A model generated the notes under the pieces. It was not told the DNA's origin and searched no databases. It was given only the letters and a program-made list of their open reading frames with translations. Position numbers and translations under genes: made by a program. From NCBI GenBank assembly GCA_021209875.1, contig JAGYVD010000005.1:3262001-3326000 (forward strand): 64,000 bases of DNA, in the 5' to 3' direction. This stretch comes from Rosellinia necatrix (lineage: Eukaryota > Ascomycota > Sordariomycetes > Xylariales > Xylariaceae). Of this stretch, positions 11,801 to 24,100 are shown piece by piece; within the stretch, counting starts at the first letter, position 1, and every line of letters starts with the position of its first letter.

Positions 11801-14800
11801 GCCCATCTGCCAGTCTACCAGAATGTATATAATAATAACAATAGAAAACCCCTAAGACGCCGGGAGATGCCGCCAAACCGACCGATTCAATCGCGTCACT
11901 GGGGAGCGCTGGCTAGATACGAATCGCTTGTGCTGTCGATCATAGTGTATTCGGATGACGACAAGTAACTATCGTGTCGACCGCGTCTGCCTCCGTCCGC
12001 GGCCGCTCCCTTTCTGGCGCACTATCCCGCTAGAGGCCTAGCTTGCGATGCTTCCGCAGAGGTATGGCCAGCCAGTGGAGCGGTAGGGCCTGTCTGGCAT
12101 GTGTGACGACGTTGGAATTCTGCAGCGTGACCTTCTTGGCGGCGCAGCGCACCACCATATCGAGCGCATCCTGCGCGTCGCGGTCCACAACATAGGCGCT
12201 GAGTGCGCGTCGGTTAGTTATTGCATGCAGGCTTGACATGTCCCCTTTTCGGTCCTGTGGGAATCTAGTTACCACTGCCGAAGCCTGCCTGGGCTCGCTG
12301 GCTGAATGTTGTCTGGACTAATAAAGTTCTGCTCACTGATTCTTCTGTTTTCCCTCTTCCCGCAAACCAAACTGGCGTTGTTTGCTATAGTAGTGAGTTC
12401 GTGCTTCGCGTTGGCGACCTTGATTATCCCTAGCGCGAGGTGCTACCATACAAGTAGTTGGTAGTTGTTGGTTGAAGGCTCGAGAGTGAGGATATAGTAT
12501 AGTGTAGTGTATCCCCGGGGGGTCTGGATAAGCATCTCCACATAAACTACTGTCAGCCCCCCGCGCGTGGAGCGTAGGGCACAACGAGTTCAGCGGGTGA
12601 AAGTGCAAGTGGCTTGCATGAGGATTCATCGGGATCCCATTCCTAGAACAAGGAGGCTCCCCTAGCTGCACACTGCAGCTGTAGGGCCTGCTAGTGTAGT
12701 GTAGATACAGACTTACCAATTCGTGCCTGACCAGCATTGCCGACTCAATACCGGACATGATTTCCAATAAAATGGATTTGTTGGCCAACCGCACGTGTTA
12801 GCAGGCCCTTTCTCTTTTCATAATTAGCCCAGCCACGCGGGATGTGATGACGGGACACAGCTTGAGTAATTTGCCTATTTCCCCCAGACAAACACCCTGC
12901 CTCTGGCCTACCAGCAATAGCTTGGATTGGGTATACTACCCATCTACCCACTTTAGAAGAGATGAGCGGTACTACGTAGTATGTAACGAGACGATGAAAG
13001 AGTCTTACGAGATGTTGCCGATCATGCCAGACTGGTGTGAAATCAGACTGCGTCCCTGGTAGACGATGGATGTGACGATGGAAAAAGATATTGATCTGAG
13101 CCCAAACCAGCTCGGTCGGGGCTTGAGTTTCCTCTGGACTCGCCAAGGTCCTGGTGGCTGAACCCACGCGCTCGCCCGTTTCTGGGTCCTAGGCAGTTCG
13201 AATGAAAAGCAATGCCTCTACCCGGTATTGGCCAATGCGCGGAATGAATGCCCGAATGGCTGACAACGAAATATTGAAATATTTTTGCTCGCTTCGCCGG
13301 CTACCCACTCAGAATCTTCCACAAATCGTGGAGGACCAGTGGTCCCAATGATCGACCCGGACGGGAGTTTTGTAATATGGGGTTAGAATAGCCTTATGAA
13401 TTGTTTGGCGGTTGTATATTCTTCGGCAGGGGCATCAATGTAACCTTGTTATAATGGTAGCCAGTGGCGATGGAACACAGGGTCGTTCTTGTTGGAGGCG
13501 TCGTGGATTGAGTTGTGTTACATTGCATTGGCCGTCCATCTGTCCATCGACAGATGTGATAATATGCAGGTAGCAATGGGCGAAACGAGAGGGAAAAAAA
13601 GAGACAGATGCTGTGTATCCAGCTACGTGCGATGTGGTATTTTCTAGTATATGATAGTCGGTAACAAAGGAAAGTCGTCGTAATGGGGAAACCTCAAAGT
13701 TCCATTCCCATTTAGCCACACCCCGCTATAGATCTGCTTTCCCTCAGTTCTTTTTCCGTTTCGAGCTGGGATGCCAGGGTAGGCCGACCTGGGGGATGAC
13801 TCGATCTCCACAAGACGTTAGTTACCGGGCAAATGCACACAAGCTAGCAAGATGAGCCCTTATCTAGATACTGTCTTAAACGGGCTGGAGCAACGGAGAT
13901 CATGAACCGGACCAATGTGATGAGATGGGTAACAACCAGGTTGTGCACTTTCAGCCTATCTAGAAGACAAGTTTCAACCATATGAGTTTCGGGATCTGCC
14001 TTGTTGACATGATCTGGTTGGTCAATGGCAACGAAGCATATCTCGGGCTGTAGCGATCGACAACGAGGGGTTATAATCACGTTCGTAGTATATACTATCT
14101 CCTGATCAGCTGGTCTACCACGTACTTGTTTATTTACTTATGAAATGCTTCCGAGGCCGAGGCATCATCTCAACCGAAGACCCCAGATTGAAGTTTTTTA
14201 CTGCCCTTATCGCACAAGCTGTTTTTCTTTAACCAATTTAACTTCCTCAATGATAGGCATACCGTAAGCGCTTCGATCAGCGTTGCCGACATCCCAACCA
14301 GTCTGAACTGTTGGACCCTAGAGGCGATGATGATACCGCCACGCCTAGCTATCTGAGATCCAGACTCGTCTGTTGCTAAGGTTGTGCTGCCGTACCTGGC
14401 AGGTGAAGCGCTGCGGATGGGTCTGCCAAATCGCAGCATCTGACTCTTTTATGGCAAAGCTTCGTCCCGTATATTCCTGCTATTAACCTTGGTGATTGGG
14501 TCCCATCAACAACTCCATCGATCGATGGAGGCCTTTGATGTTCCAATGGCCACACAATGGTTGATGGGACGTTGTAAAGGTCGGCGAACGGGGCGAGGGC
14601 GCCAGTGGGTGATTTGCTGGCCAAGTATATACAGGTCGAGTAGACAGATCAATGAGGCGGATGCATTTGATAGCCAGAGTAGAAATCAGGAGATAACGTA
14701 TGCCGATCCTGTCGAGCTTGGCCATTAGCGAGCTTGGTACTATTGACCGGGAACGTCCCCCGTTGCACAACGACGACAGGGTGGCACCCTGCCCTGGCCC

Positions 14801-15766
14801 TATGTGAGTCTCTGGGTCCCTGGTGTTTGCCCTGGTTGATGTCTCCCGCCAGCTGTTGGAGGCCCTGGTCGGAATCGGCTCTGGTGTCAAAGACCCTGGC
14901 AAGTGGCAGGCTTTCTTCGTCGGCTGCTGGTTATTTTAATGTACTCGTAGTTAGTGCACATATTCGGGAGAGTATTTTATCCTGGGCTCCAGCAGCTCGG
15001 TATAATGCTATTGGCCACCTGGTGACCAATGCCTACACCAGCAACTGGCACAGTACACAGTGCTGTCCAGGCACCCTGTGCCTCCCAACACGAGTCTGGT
15101 CCTTCGCTAGGCACTTGGTCACACCGGATTTCATACATGCTGTGCTGCAGCCCAGCGGAACAGCCGCAGAATGCCCTGAAGGTCTAACCTGCTACAGTAT
15201 GCGTTCCCAGATTACCAACTGCCTCTCCACTTCTCTCTGACCCGGCGGGCGGTCAGGCATCTGTGCATGGAAATCGCGTACCAGGCAAACATACTGGCAG
15301 TTAGTCGACTGGTAGTTTGCTGTATATCCGCATTTGGTCGACGTGTGGTCGGTAGCGTGGCGTGGCGGGCTGGCCTCTGGATGCCTCTCGACGAGGAAGA
15401 AGAACCGTCGCCCGTCAAGGCGGGTTGGGAGGGGAATGCAACACGGTTCTAGGCCTGAAAAAACCACAGGAAACGAACGGTTTGGAGGGGACTTGGCTCA
15501 TTGTATCATATCCGGAGGCATTTGGAGCACGGGAGGCTATAGAAAGCCCATTCTCGCTGTCGCGCAACCTACCAATCGCCGATGATCTGTGTCGTCCACG
15601 ACGAACGATTTGCTGGCAACGGCTCGAGTATACAGTGGCATTACCAACCAACAGATTGAACGTGATCCTGTCTGATTGACCAGGTTTGATTGCTACTCAG
15701 TGTGCTGTAATATTGGACTCGTACAGACTGACAAATCCGAGAGACGGGAACGGTAGCAATAGTGTT

Positions 15767-15770
15767 ATGT

Positions 15771-15804
<34 letters not shown>
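15767..15804. repeat. GT dinucleotide microsatellite
   Basis: An uninterrupted GT run follows a short GTAT prelude. It is flanked by GTAGTGTA words on the right. Confidence 0.95.
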
Positions 15805-15806
<2 letters not shown>

Positions 15807-16030
15807 TGTATGGAAATGGTGTAGTGTACAGAAAGAAAGTGGCCAAAAGCCCCCCCCCTGAGCCCAGAGGCGCGTTCCACTATCTTAGCCCCACGTTGGA
15901 ACTCATCCGCTTCGTTGATAATAATGCCTTCCTACCATTAGCGTGGGGCGTTGGTGCTCAAGCTCCGCATACTAGTACTCCTCTAGAACCATGGCAAAGC
16001 TCCTCGGGTCGTACAGCAGTCGTCCTGGGT

Positions 16031-16052
16031 CGAGCTCTCCCACTAGAGCTCG
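16031..16052. repeat. Perfect 8-bp hairpin
   Basis: CGAGCTCT, a six-base loop and AGAGCTCG form a perfect stem. GGG (16027-16029) and CCC (16053-16055) extend it past one bulged T. It has no U-tract and no known role. Confidence 0.6.
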
Positions 16053-17545
16053 CCCAAAGAAGTTAGAACGAGGAGACCCATCTTGTACAGTACACTACTG
16101 TACGCTACTGTACGGGCCAGACTACGAGCTGTGGGACAGACTGTGGGGAGATACGGTATAATATGTCCTACCAGAAGGGTACCCTGGCACAATACCCATG
16201 TATCATAGTACCGTAGGTACTAGTGTATATACGTAGATACACAGATACGTACCCAGGTAGGTACTGCAGGACTTTACATATACGGGTCGATGCAGATCCC
16301 GGTACAGAGCAGTGTACCCTCACGACCGTCGCTTTTGCTTCTCGGAGACGTGAGCCGACTAGACTAGTGTGGGCGTAGGCCAGGGGTCGTCTGCAGAGGC
16401 GAGAAGGTGGGTAGGTAGGTAGGGCGGTACCTGACATGCCTGGTCGTTCTTATTATTATTCGTTTCTACCGCCATCTCTTCCCCCATACGTACCCTAACG
16501 TCTTAGACACCCACTCACTCGCTCGTTCTATTACCTTACGACTGACAGTATCTACTTGCACTCCTGGAAAGAGCGTGGCTGTTTTTGCGTGTGGCTATTT
16601 TTGAACCATCGAGGCGGACACTGAGTAAGCACCGGGACGGGGAACCGACAGCCACGAGGGAAAAAGACACGGATAGAGGGAGGCAGACGGAGAGATTGAG
16701 AGACCGGAAAGCGAAAGACAGACCGAGAGCGAGAGAGAGAGAGCGAGAGAGCGAGAGAGAGACGCACAGAGAGAGAGGGAGAGAGGGAAACGGCCGAGCT
16801 TCTATTCATCCGACGGGTAGCCACACCAGACGCACGAGGTATGCTATTACACTAGTCTTCCCGGCCCTGCTGGCGCTGTTATTGTTATTGCTATTGCTGC
16901 TGTTCTGCAACCCACCTCAACCGCAAACCAGGCATGGCAACACAGATCATGGATCACACCCATTGTGGAGTTCCCTGCGAGGGTGTCCGTCACTACACTT
17001 GCTTAGAATTTGATTTTCATTTTCGTTACAACTGATTTGATCGGCGAAAACCATCTGGCGGGAGGATTCCCTCTGACATTCCCCACGTCGCTGGCTGGCT
17101 TTTCCCCGTCTCAGTCCCGTATCGGCACCTTGCGTCTCCCTTCATTCCATCATATCGCAGTTTCGTCTTGTTCGCGACTCTACTAGACAACAGATAGCAC
17201 CCCGATCTTTTTCCAAGACCTCGCGACTAACAATTATCCCACCTGCAGAAGCCGTTCAAGTCAACGTCAAGGCGACTTTTTCATACTCGAGTCCTCGCCA
17301 CCAGCCTCAGGACGGTTGGAGCAAGCATATACTGGACTCTAGCCAATTCTGTAGGCGGATCGGGCAGGTAGCCTCGAAACCGATCAACTAGTCGAGAGGA
17401 GCTCCGACGCGTGTCTTCCCTTCTTAATTGGATTAACTAAGCTCGCAGGAGCCGAGTGTAATTCATCACCTATATTGCTTGTACAGCAGTGTTGGCAAAT
17501 ACCATCAAGCCTCATGGTGCTGCACGGTCTTTCTTCACAGCAAAC

Positions 17546-20500
17546 ATGATGCTGGACACGCAACCTGCACGGGCGAGCTTACAAGTTGCGCCCCTTGCAC
17601 TCGCGAGGGGTCGCTCTGAGTCTTTGAGCGCCAGTTCACAAGATGATGCGTCTGTTAATGCTTCCGCGAGCATCTACTCGCAGTCACAAATAACGCCACC
17701 TTCAACACCAAACGAGTCACAGGAAGATCTTGTTTCGCAGCCGGCGCAATCACCGCGACCGGTTTTCTACAATTTCCTTCGGGCTTTCTATCCATTTCAG
17801 CCGGCCTGCACCGTATCTGATTCAACTATCACTCTGCCACTTCACGAGGGCGATGTGGTACTGGTACATTCGATCCATACCAATGGATGGGCCGATGGCA
17901 CTTTGTTAGCGACAGGAGCAAGGGGCTGGCTACCTACGAATTACTGCGAGGCTTACGACCCAGAAGAGATGCGAAATCTACTAAAAGCGTTGCTGAACTT
18001 CTGGGACCTTCTTAGGAGCACGGTCGTAGACGATCACGACATCTTTGAAAACCAAGAGTTTATGAAAGGTATCATCGCCGGCGTGCGCTACCTACTTGTA
18101 AGTGTCTCCGTTGTATGTGGTCATGCGATGGCCAATTGCTAAGTCGAAAAACCCTCTAGGAACGCACGCACTGTTTGACTCGCGAGACCCCCACCATCCA
18201 AAGGAGTGATGCCCTCAGAAGGGGCCGCAAAAGTTTGCTTTCAGAACTTTCTTCGCTAGTGAAAACTGCAAAGCACTTGCAAAGCATGCTTAGATTTTCT
18301 GCTCACTTGACAGATGAAGCCAACGATGTTATTGACCAAATGATATTACGAGCGTTCAAGGTGGTCGTTAGAGGGGTGCGGTTCCTCGATCTTTTGGAAG
18401 AGGATCGGCGCATGCGAGCACCTGCGGTGACGGTAATGGCGACGGTAATGGAAGAGTCGTTTGTTCCACCAACGCCACCCGCAGAAACGACGAGTTTTAG
18501 TCAGGGGGCGGAGGATGGGAGCAGCGCAAGCTACCAGGCGAACACGGACGAAACACCGACAGAATCAGCAGCTGGGGGAACACAGACGAGCGAATTAACA
18601 CCCCAGCGTTTGTCGTGTATCCAATCACCGGCAAACGCACCGGGCAATCGAATGTCTCAAAGGAGCCTGCAGGCTTCCAATCGTCTATCTGCTAGTATAA
18701 CGCACAGAATATCCTTCACTGGCCGCCCGTCATCAGCACAACCACACAACTTGGTCTCAGAACAACTCAGCTCGTGCCATGACCTTTTTCTCTCCCACCT
18801 TAGCTCTCTAATTGGTCGGCTTCGTTTACCGTCAGTCTCCCGGTCGGAATTCGCCTTAGCGATCAAGTTGTCTACGACCTCTGGTGGAGCGCTGTGGGCT
18901 GTGGTCAACGTGGTGTGCGACCACAATACCTTAGTACCAGAGCCATTGGAAACGGCTCGCACAGTCATGTTCGATCATATCTACGACCTCTTCTCGTCGG
19001 GGCGAGATATCCTAACAAGTTGCGACGCTGAAACAGAGCATATCGTCATGCCCCAAGATGATGCTCTGCAACATGCAGCTATCAACTGTGTCAGAACCGC
19101 CGGAGAGTGCGTCGCAAGGACAAAATTAGTACTCGAGCAGATAGGCGACTTTGAGTTTCAAATCAACGGTGCTGACTTGGGTCTCAACCTTGATTTATTT
19201 GAAGCAGCATCTGAGAGTTGCCCACAAACCCCGGAGAGGGCGAATACTGTAGAATCAGCAACCTCGTCTGTCGCCACGTCACTGCATCTGGCCATGGACA
19301 AACCACTCCCCGAAATTCCACCAACGACCTCAATAGCCGAGACGGCGGACACGACAGAGCCATCCTCCCCGTTGTCTAGGTCATACCCTGTTACTGCTGA
19401 TGCTAGCCCATCAACAAGTGTGTCTTCAATGCCGTTGTCGCGACCATTGACACAAACACTACCCAAACTTAGCACGGCCGTGTTTTCGGAAGGGGCATAT
19501 ATACCAATAGAGGTATCGCGTGATCTGGAACTGAATGGTTCCTTTAGGTCTGACACTGGGACAGCAACAAGCTCCGGCACTAGCGGTTCCTATCTCAGCC
19601 GTGATTCTGAATCCACTGTCGTGTCTCAGACATCCACACGCGCCACAACTCCTGATAGCACCCAAGCGCCGAGAAGTCAACCCTCGCTATCTGACCTGAG
19701 CACTACGGCTAGTGCTGCGCTCACCGAAGAGGTCGAGGAGGTAGAATCGAGATTGCTCGAGAAAACATTCATACACGAACTTATGTTCAAGGACGGCCAG
19801 ATAGCTGGAGGCTCATTGCCAGCACTTGTGGAGTGTCTCACTACACACGAAACAACACCCGACGCAGTCTTTGTATCTGCTTTCTTTCTTACATTCCGCT
19901 TATTTTGCACTCCAACCAAGCTAGCCGAGGCGCTCATCGAGCGCTTTGACTACGTTGGCGAATCCCCCAGTATTTCCGACGCAGTTCGTCTACGCGTTCA
20001 CAATGCCTTCAAGGGATGGTTGGAATCTCATTGGCGAGAGTCGACAGACAGTGAAGCGCTGCCCATAATTGCCCACTTTGCCGAGTTCAAATTGGGACCC
20101 ATCATCCCCAAGGCCGGCCAACGTCTCACAGACTTGGTACAACGTGTTTCTTCCGCAGAAAGCCTGATGTTGTCTCGTCTAACTTCATCGATGGGTAAAT
20201 CAATTTCTTCAGCTTCATTCCTGCCCACGGACTTTACTTTACCAGCCTCTATTTTTTCACGAAGCCAACAAAATCTTCTCAGTAATTGGAAGATGGCGGG
20301 CAGCTTGCCCTCGATTCTTGATTTTGACGCTGTCGAACTAGCGCGACAAATCACTTTGAAGCAAATGTCGCTCTTTTGTTCCATCAAGCCTGAGGAATTA
20401 CTTGGGTCGCAGTGGATGAAGAATGGCGGGATTGATTCGCCTAGCGTCAAAGCTATGTCGGGGTTTTCGAACGAACTTTCTAACTGGGTTGCGGACACTA

Positions 20501-21195
20501 TTCTGCAATACCCCGAAGTCAAAAAGCGGGCCGCCGTGATCAAGCAGTGGACCAAGATAGCACAACAATGCCTTGAACTGAATAACTATGATGGGCTCAT
20601 GGCCATCGCCTGCAGCCTTAACAGCACGGTTATCAGTCGCTTGCGGAAGACTTGGGACACCTTAAGTCACAAGCGTCAGGAATTACCCAAATTACTCCAT
20701 GCCATCGTTGAACCGACAAACAACTACAAGAGCCTTCGGAAACGTCTTCAGGGCCACGTACCCCCCTGTCTTCCATTTTTGGGTATGTTTCTGACAGATC
20801 TTACCTTTGTCGATAATGGTAATCCTTCCACAAGACAGCTTCCGGGCGCTGGTCCGGATGGGCAAGGCATGACCATTATCAATTTTGATAAGCACAACCG
20901 AACTGCAAAGATTGTTAGCGACCTGCAACGGTTCCAAATACCGTATAGGTTCGCCGAGATTCCGGACCTGCAAGAATGGATCCAGGCTCAAATCGTTCGC
21001 ATGAAGGAGCTAGATACAGGCAACGTTCAAGTTAGTTACTTTCGAAAAAGCCTTCTCCTCGAACCAAGAGAGACACTATTACGTACTCCGGTTGAAGGCC
21101 CAACTCCATCATCGGCTCAACCAGGTGCGAAATCCGACCTTTTCGGTTGGATATCTCGAGATCGTCACAACAATCATACAACTGTTGCAATATAA
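17546..21195 (+). CDS. SH3-RasGEF protein, Cdc25-type Ras activator
   Basis: The exons are 17546-18097 and 18160-21195, joined at phase 0 (RYLL|ERTH). The product is 1195 residues. Order of parts: a Ser/Thr/Pro-rich leader; an SH3 domain at about 74-136 (FLRAFYPFQP to GARGWLPTNYCE); a long, mostly low-complexity middle; a RasGEF N-terminal module from about 718 (HELMFKDGQIAGG); and the catalytic Cdc25-homology domain at about 902-1131 (including FDAVELARQITL and VEPTNNYKSLRKRL). The family catalyses GDP release from Ras and feeds cAMP/PKA and MAPK signalling at the membrane. An SH3 domain followed by a C-terminal RasGEF module is the architecture of fungal Cdc25. The first ATG in the frame is at 17546. 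An acceptor-like ACAG lies just before it at 17537-17540, so an upstream exon cannot be excluded. Domains and splice site are firm; the exact start is less so. Confidence 0.93.
18098..18159 (+). other. Intron of the RasGEF gene
   Basis: This 62-bp phase-0 intron has donor GTAAGT, a branch-like TGCTAAG and acceptor CTCTAG. The exon sequences on both sides continue the same conserved helix-rich segment. Confidence 0.93.
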
Positions 21196-24100
21196 TAAAG
21201 TCGCCCTCAGTGCACCCACCACTCCTACTGATTCCACCGAACGCCATTCGAAATGCATCGCGTCCTTGTATTTCCTCTTTTACCATATTTATGATACCCA
21301 TACTATTTTTTGCTGCATGCACGTTATTCACGAAGCATTTCGGATTTGCTATACCGGCGGATGGGTAACAGAACCTACCATCTACTTATATTGCGTCAGA
21401 TATTGGCGTTCGAGGACAAAGATACACAACAAATTAGCCTACTATCTTCTTTATCACCACACCCTTTACGCATCCACTTTCTGCGTATTGCATGCGCGAT
21501 TACTCATGACTCCAGAAACGGGGACATAAGACTTGTTAACATTCACTTCATCCTGGTCAGACTTAGTTTTAGGACCCATGATTATCATGGGATCACGAAT
21601 ATCGGCATCTTTGTCATAAAAATTGGAGGCAGAGGACTCTCCAACGAAAAGAGTGAAGTGCACACGCTACTGTATAATGTGTATAGGACTTTCAGAACCT
21701 CATCCGGCGATGCTGTGCAATATCGTAGCCCGGCTGGGGTTTGTTTTATAACCAAAACAAAACAAAGGAAAAAGAAAAAAATTTGGGCAACATTACACTC
21801 AGGCTGAGAAAACTCATGTAGGACTCGAAAAAGGGCATTGGTTATGGGCGGTCATGTTCATTTTTATCCGGAAGGCCGGAAAGGCACATATTGGCTCTTC
21901 CGTCATTATCACTGGCGACTGGGAGCTGAGAGGAAATTAGGGATCGGAGATTCCTTGGGCTGGGTCAGATTTTGTATTCGGGGCTCACGCCCCCTCCTTG
22001 GCTCTATAGCATTTACCTACCTATTGGTAGAGACGAACGGAACGAGAACGAATTGACTCGATTTGGATTCCGCTGTATATGCAAATAGGCACTTCTACGA
22101 AAGGTCATCTAACGCCGGTATTCATTTAACATGCCTTGGCATTTGGTGCAACGTTATGCGTGACTGTTTGTAAGTCTGGTCTTATAGGTTTCATACTCAC
22201 TCGCAATGCATACGTAGTCCTATACTTACTATCAACAAGAACTTGTGGCGGTCTGTTCTCAGAATATTCAAACGAGATACGACAAGCACAAAGCATCCCC
22301 GGCGGCCAATTTGCGGCGTCGATATGTCCGTGATGTACACTTCAGACTGGGCGGACAGGGTAGGCCGCCATAGCAGACACCATGATGCCTAGTATGGACA
22401 GATTCTCAAGCCACGAGTGTGTGAGTGGGCGAGCTGTTCATCCTGGTAGTAGAGCTCAGTTGGCGGACAATAGATACCACCACCTCGAGCCGCGCAATGG
22501 AACACCAGCTCCCCGCCCCCGAGTACGGATAGAGCCGTCCATACTCCCCAGGTACATACACTACGATGGCCGTTCTCGAGGATTCTCTACCTGTCTAAGT
22601 GTTCGGGCGCCGTCTCTAGTTGAATTTTGCCATGGCGTCCTGCCAACGCTCGTGCCGGGGCCGGCGTCATCGTCAGGGGAGAGGCGCGTTCCATTGTCAA
22701 GCCCTCGTAGAGCCGGAGCGTCGCACACACGGCCCCCAATGGCCGGGCCGGGGCAATCACGGCGCCCGGACGGATCATTCGCTCTGAGCTACTCGCCCGG
22801 GGAGCAGCTAAGGTAATGCTCGTGCCAGAACCCAATACCGACGATGGTTGGTGCCGGCGATACTCTGCCATGCAGGTTGTTGTGTGGCGTCCGTGATCGG
22901 AGGACATCAGAGCCGTGCGTGGGAAGTTTATAGATTAAAGCAAAAAAAATCAAAGCGAAGCGCACGGCCGGACGAAAAATAACCAGAGATGGGGGACAAA
23001 GGCTGAGGCGTTAGAGCTCGGCACCCTGCGTGGGCTAATAGGGGCAAATGGATATCGGTGACCACCATCGATGACGCTAAGGCAGGGCGGCTACACGCCC
23101 AAGGCGTTACAACGGCGGCCCGTCGAAGAGTTCTAAATTCGGGTTTGTTGGCGTTTCTGATGGCGGTTTCGGGGTATCACTGGCGGGCGGTGCATGGGGT
23201 GATGACGACTCGGCGGGTTTCGCAAGAGGGACCGCTCGGCGCTGGGGGCGGTCCAGCTTTATATAAAAGTTCGGTTCCGAGAGTCGTAAAACGATGTCAG
23301 GATGTCTGCAGCGTCCATTGCGACTATATTTCGGCCATACTAACACGGCTTCTCATCACGTCGCACCATCGCAACATAGTGCATAGTATTTGCTAACGCT
23401 TGGTTGGTCCCAAGTTCATGTGTGATTCCCTCGAGAGCTGAGCCAGCGACGTGCTGAGCATGCCTATTTGGTGCTTCATTTACGCTGTAGCCTGAATCCT
23501 AAGCCACTTATCCCGTTGTTAGTCGTCCCAGACCGTGTCGACTGAGTGTCTTGATGTTACCGTCCTCGGAAACATCCGTGGTTGTGACGTTATAGTCGTA
23601 TCGTATCGTATCCTACGCAAGGTTACAGTATGCAGAGGGTAGCGGCGAGAAATATTGTTACCATTGAAGCGCCGCGATAGGACAGAGAGCCTGCCTGCCC
23701 AAGTGCTTACCTGCATAACCAATCCCAGGGTAATGGTGCAGATAAGCTTCCGAGCTTGGTAGGTCTCCCGGGCCGCCATGCATCATATCCCGACCGAGGT
23801 CTTTGGTGCTTACCTCGTGTTTGCCTGACGTAATACCTGCTGTGTCACTTTGCTGCGGACAGCCACGCACCTACCTAGGTAATTATCCAGATACCTACAT
23901 ACCTAAGCTACTGCAGAGATGTATCTCTGTGGGCAACTACCTACCTAGGTAGCACCTGTCTTGGTGCGTAGATGCCTATCTTGGCATATCACCGACTGTG
24001 GAATGTCGTAAGCTTCACGTACGGCCCATGTCTGGCTTTTCAATGAGAGTATTAGTCAACCGGACTAATCGAAAGGCAAGGGTGAACAAAAAAAAAAAAA

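Larger units (their letters stand above)
7481..17545. other. 10-kb gene-poor spacer with microsatellites and hairpins
   Basis: No conserved coding region could be recognised in this stretch; open frames are short or low in complexity. It holds a long TATG microsatellite (about 7969-8099), a perfect 11-bp-arm hairpin (8789-8820), a GT run (15767-15804), a hairpin at 16031-16052, a GA-rich tract (about 16690-16795) and several A- or T-runs of 10-14 bases. Repeated words such as TACACTAC and its complement occur near 8757, 9229, 11363, 12497, 12695, 15807 and 16087. The last few hundred bases are probably 5' UTR of the RasGEF gene: a branch-like TTAACTAAG followed by CGCAG (17430-17450) would allow a leader intron. 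Confidence 0.55.

Noticed and set aside
14734..15240. 168-codon open frame with a cysteine-rich end
   Set aside because: It lacks an ATG and a signal peptide and has no family match that I can recognise. The cysteine pattern near the end is noted only as a lead.
16585..17013. Open frame rich in Arg-Glu repeats
   Set aside because: The protein text comes from a GA-rich simple sequence; the other strand reads as Ser-Leu repeats. It is probably leader sequence of the RasGEF gene.
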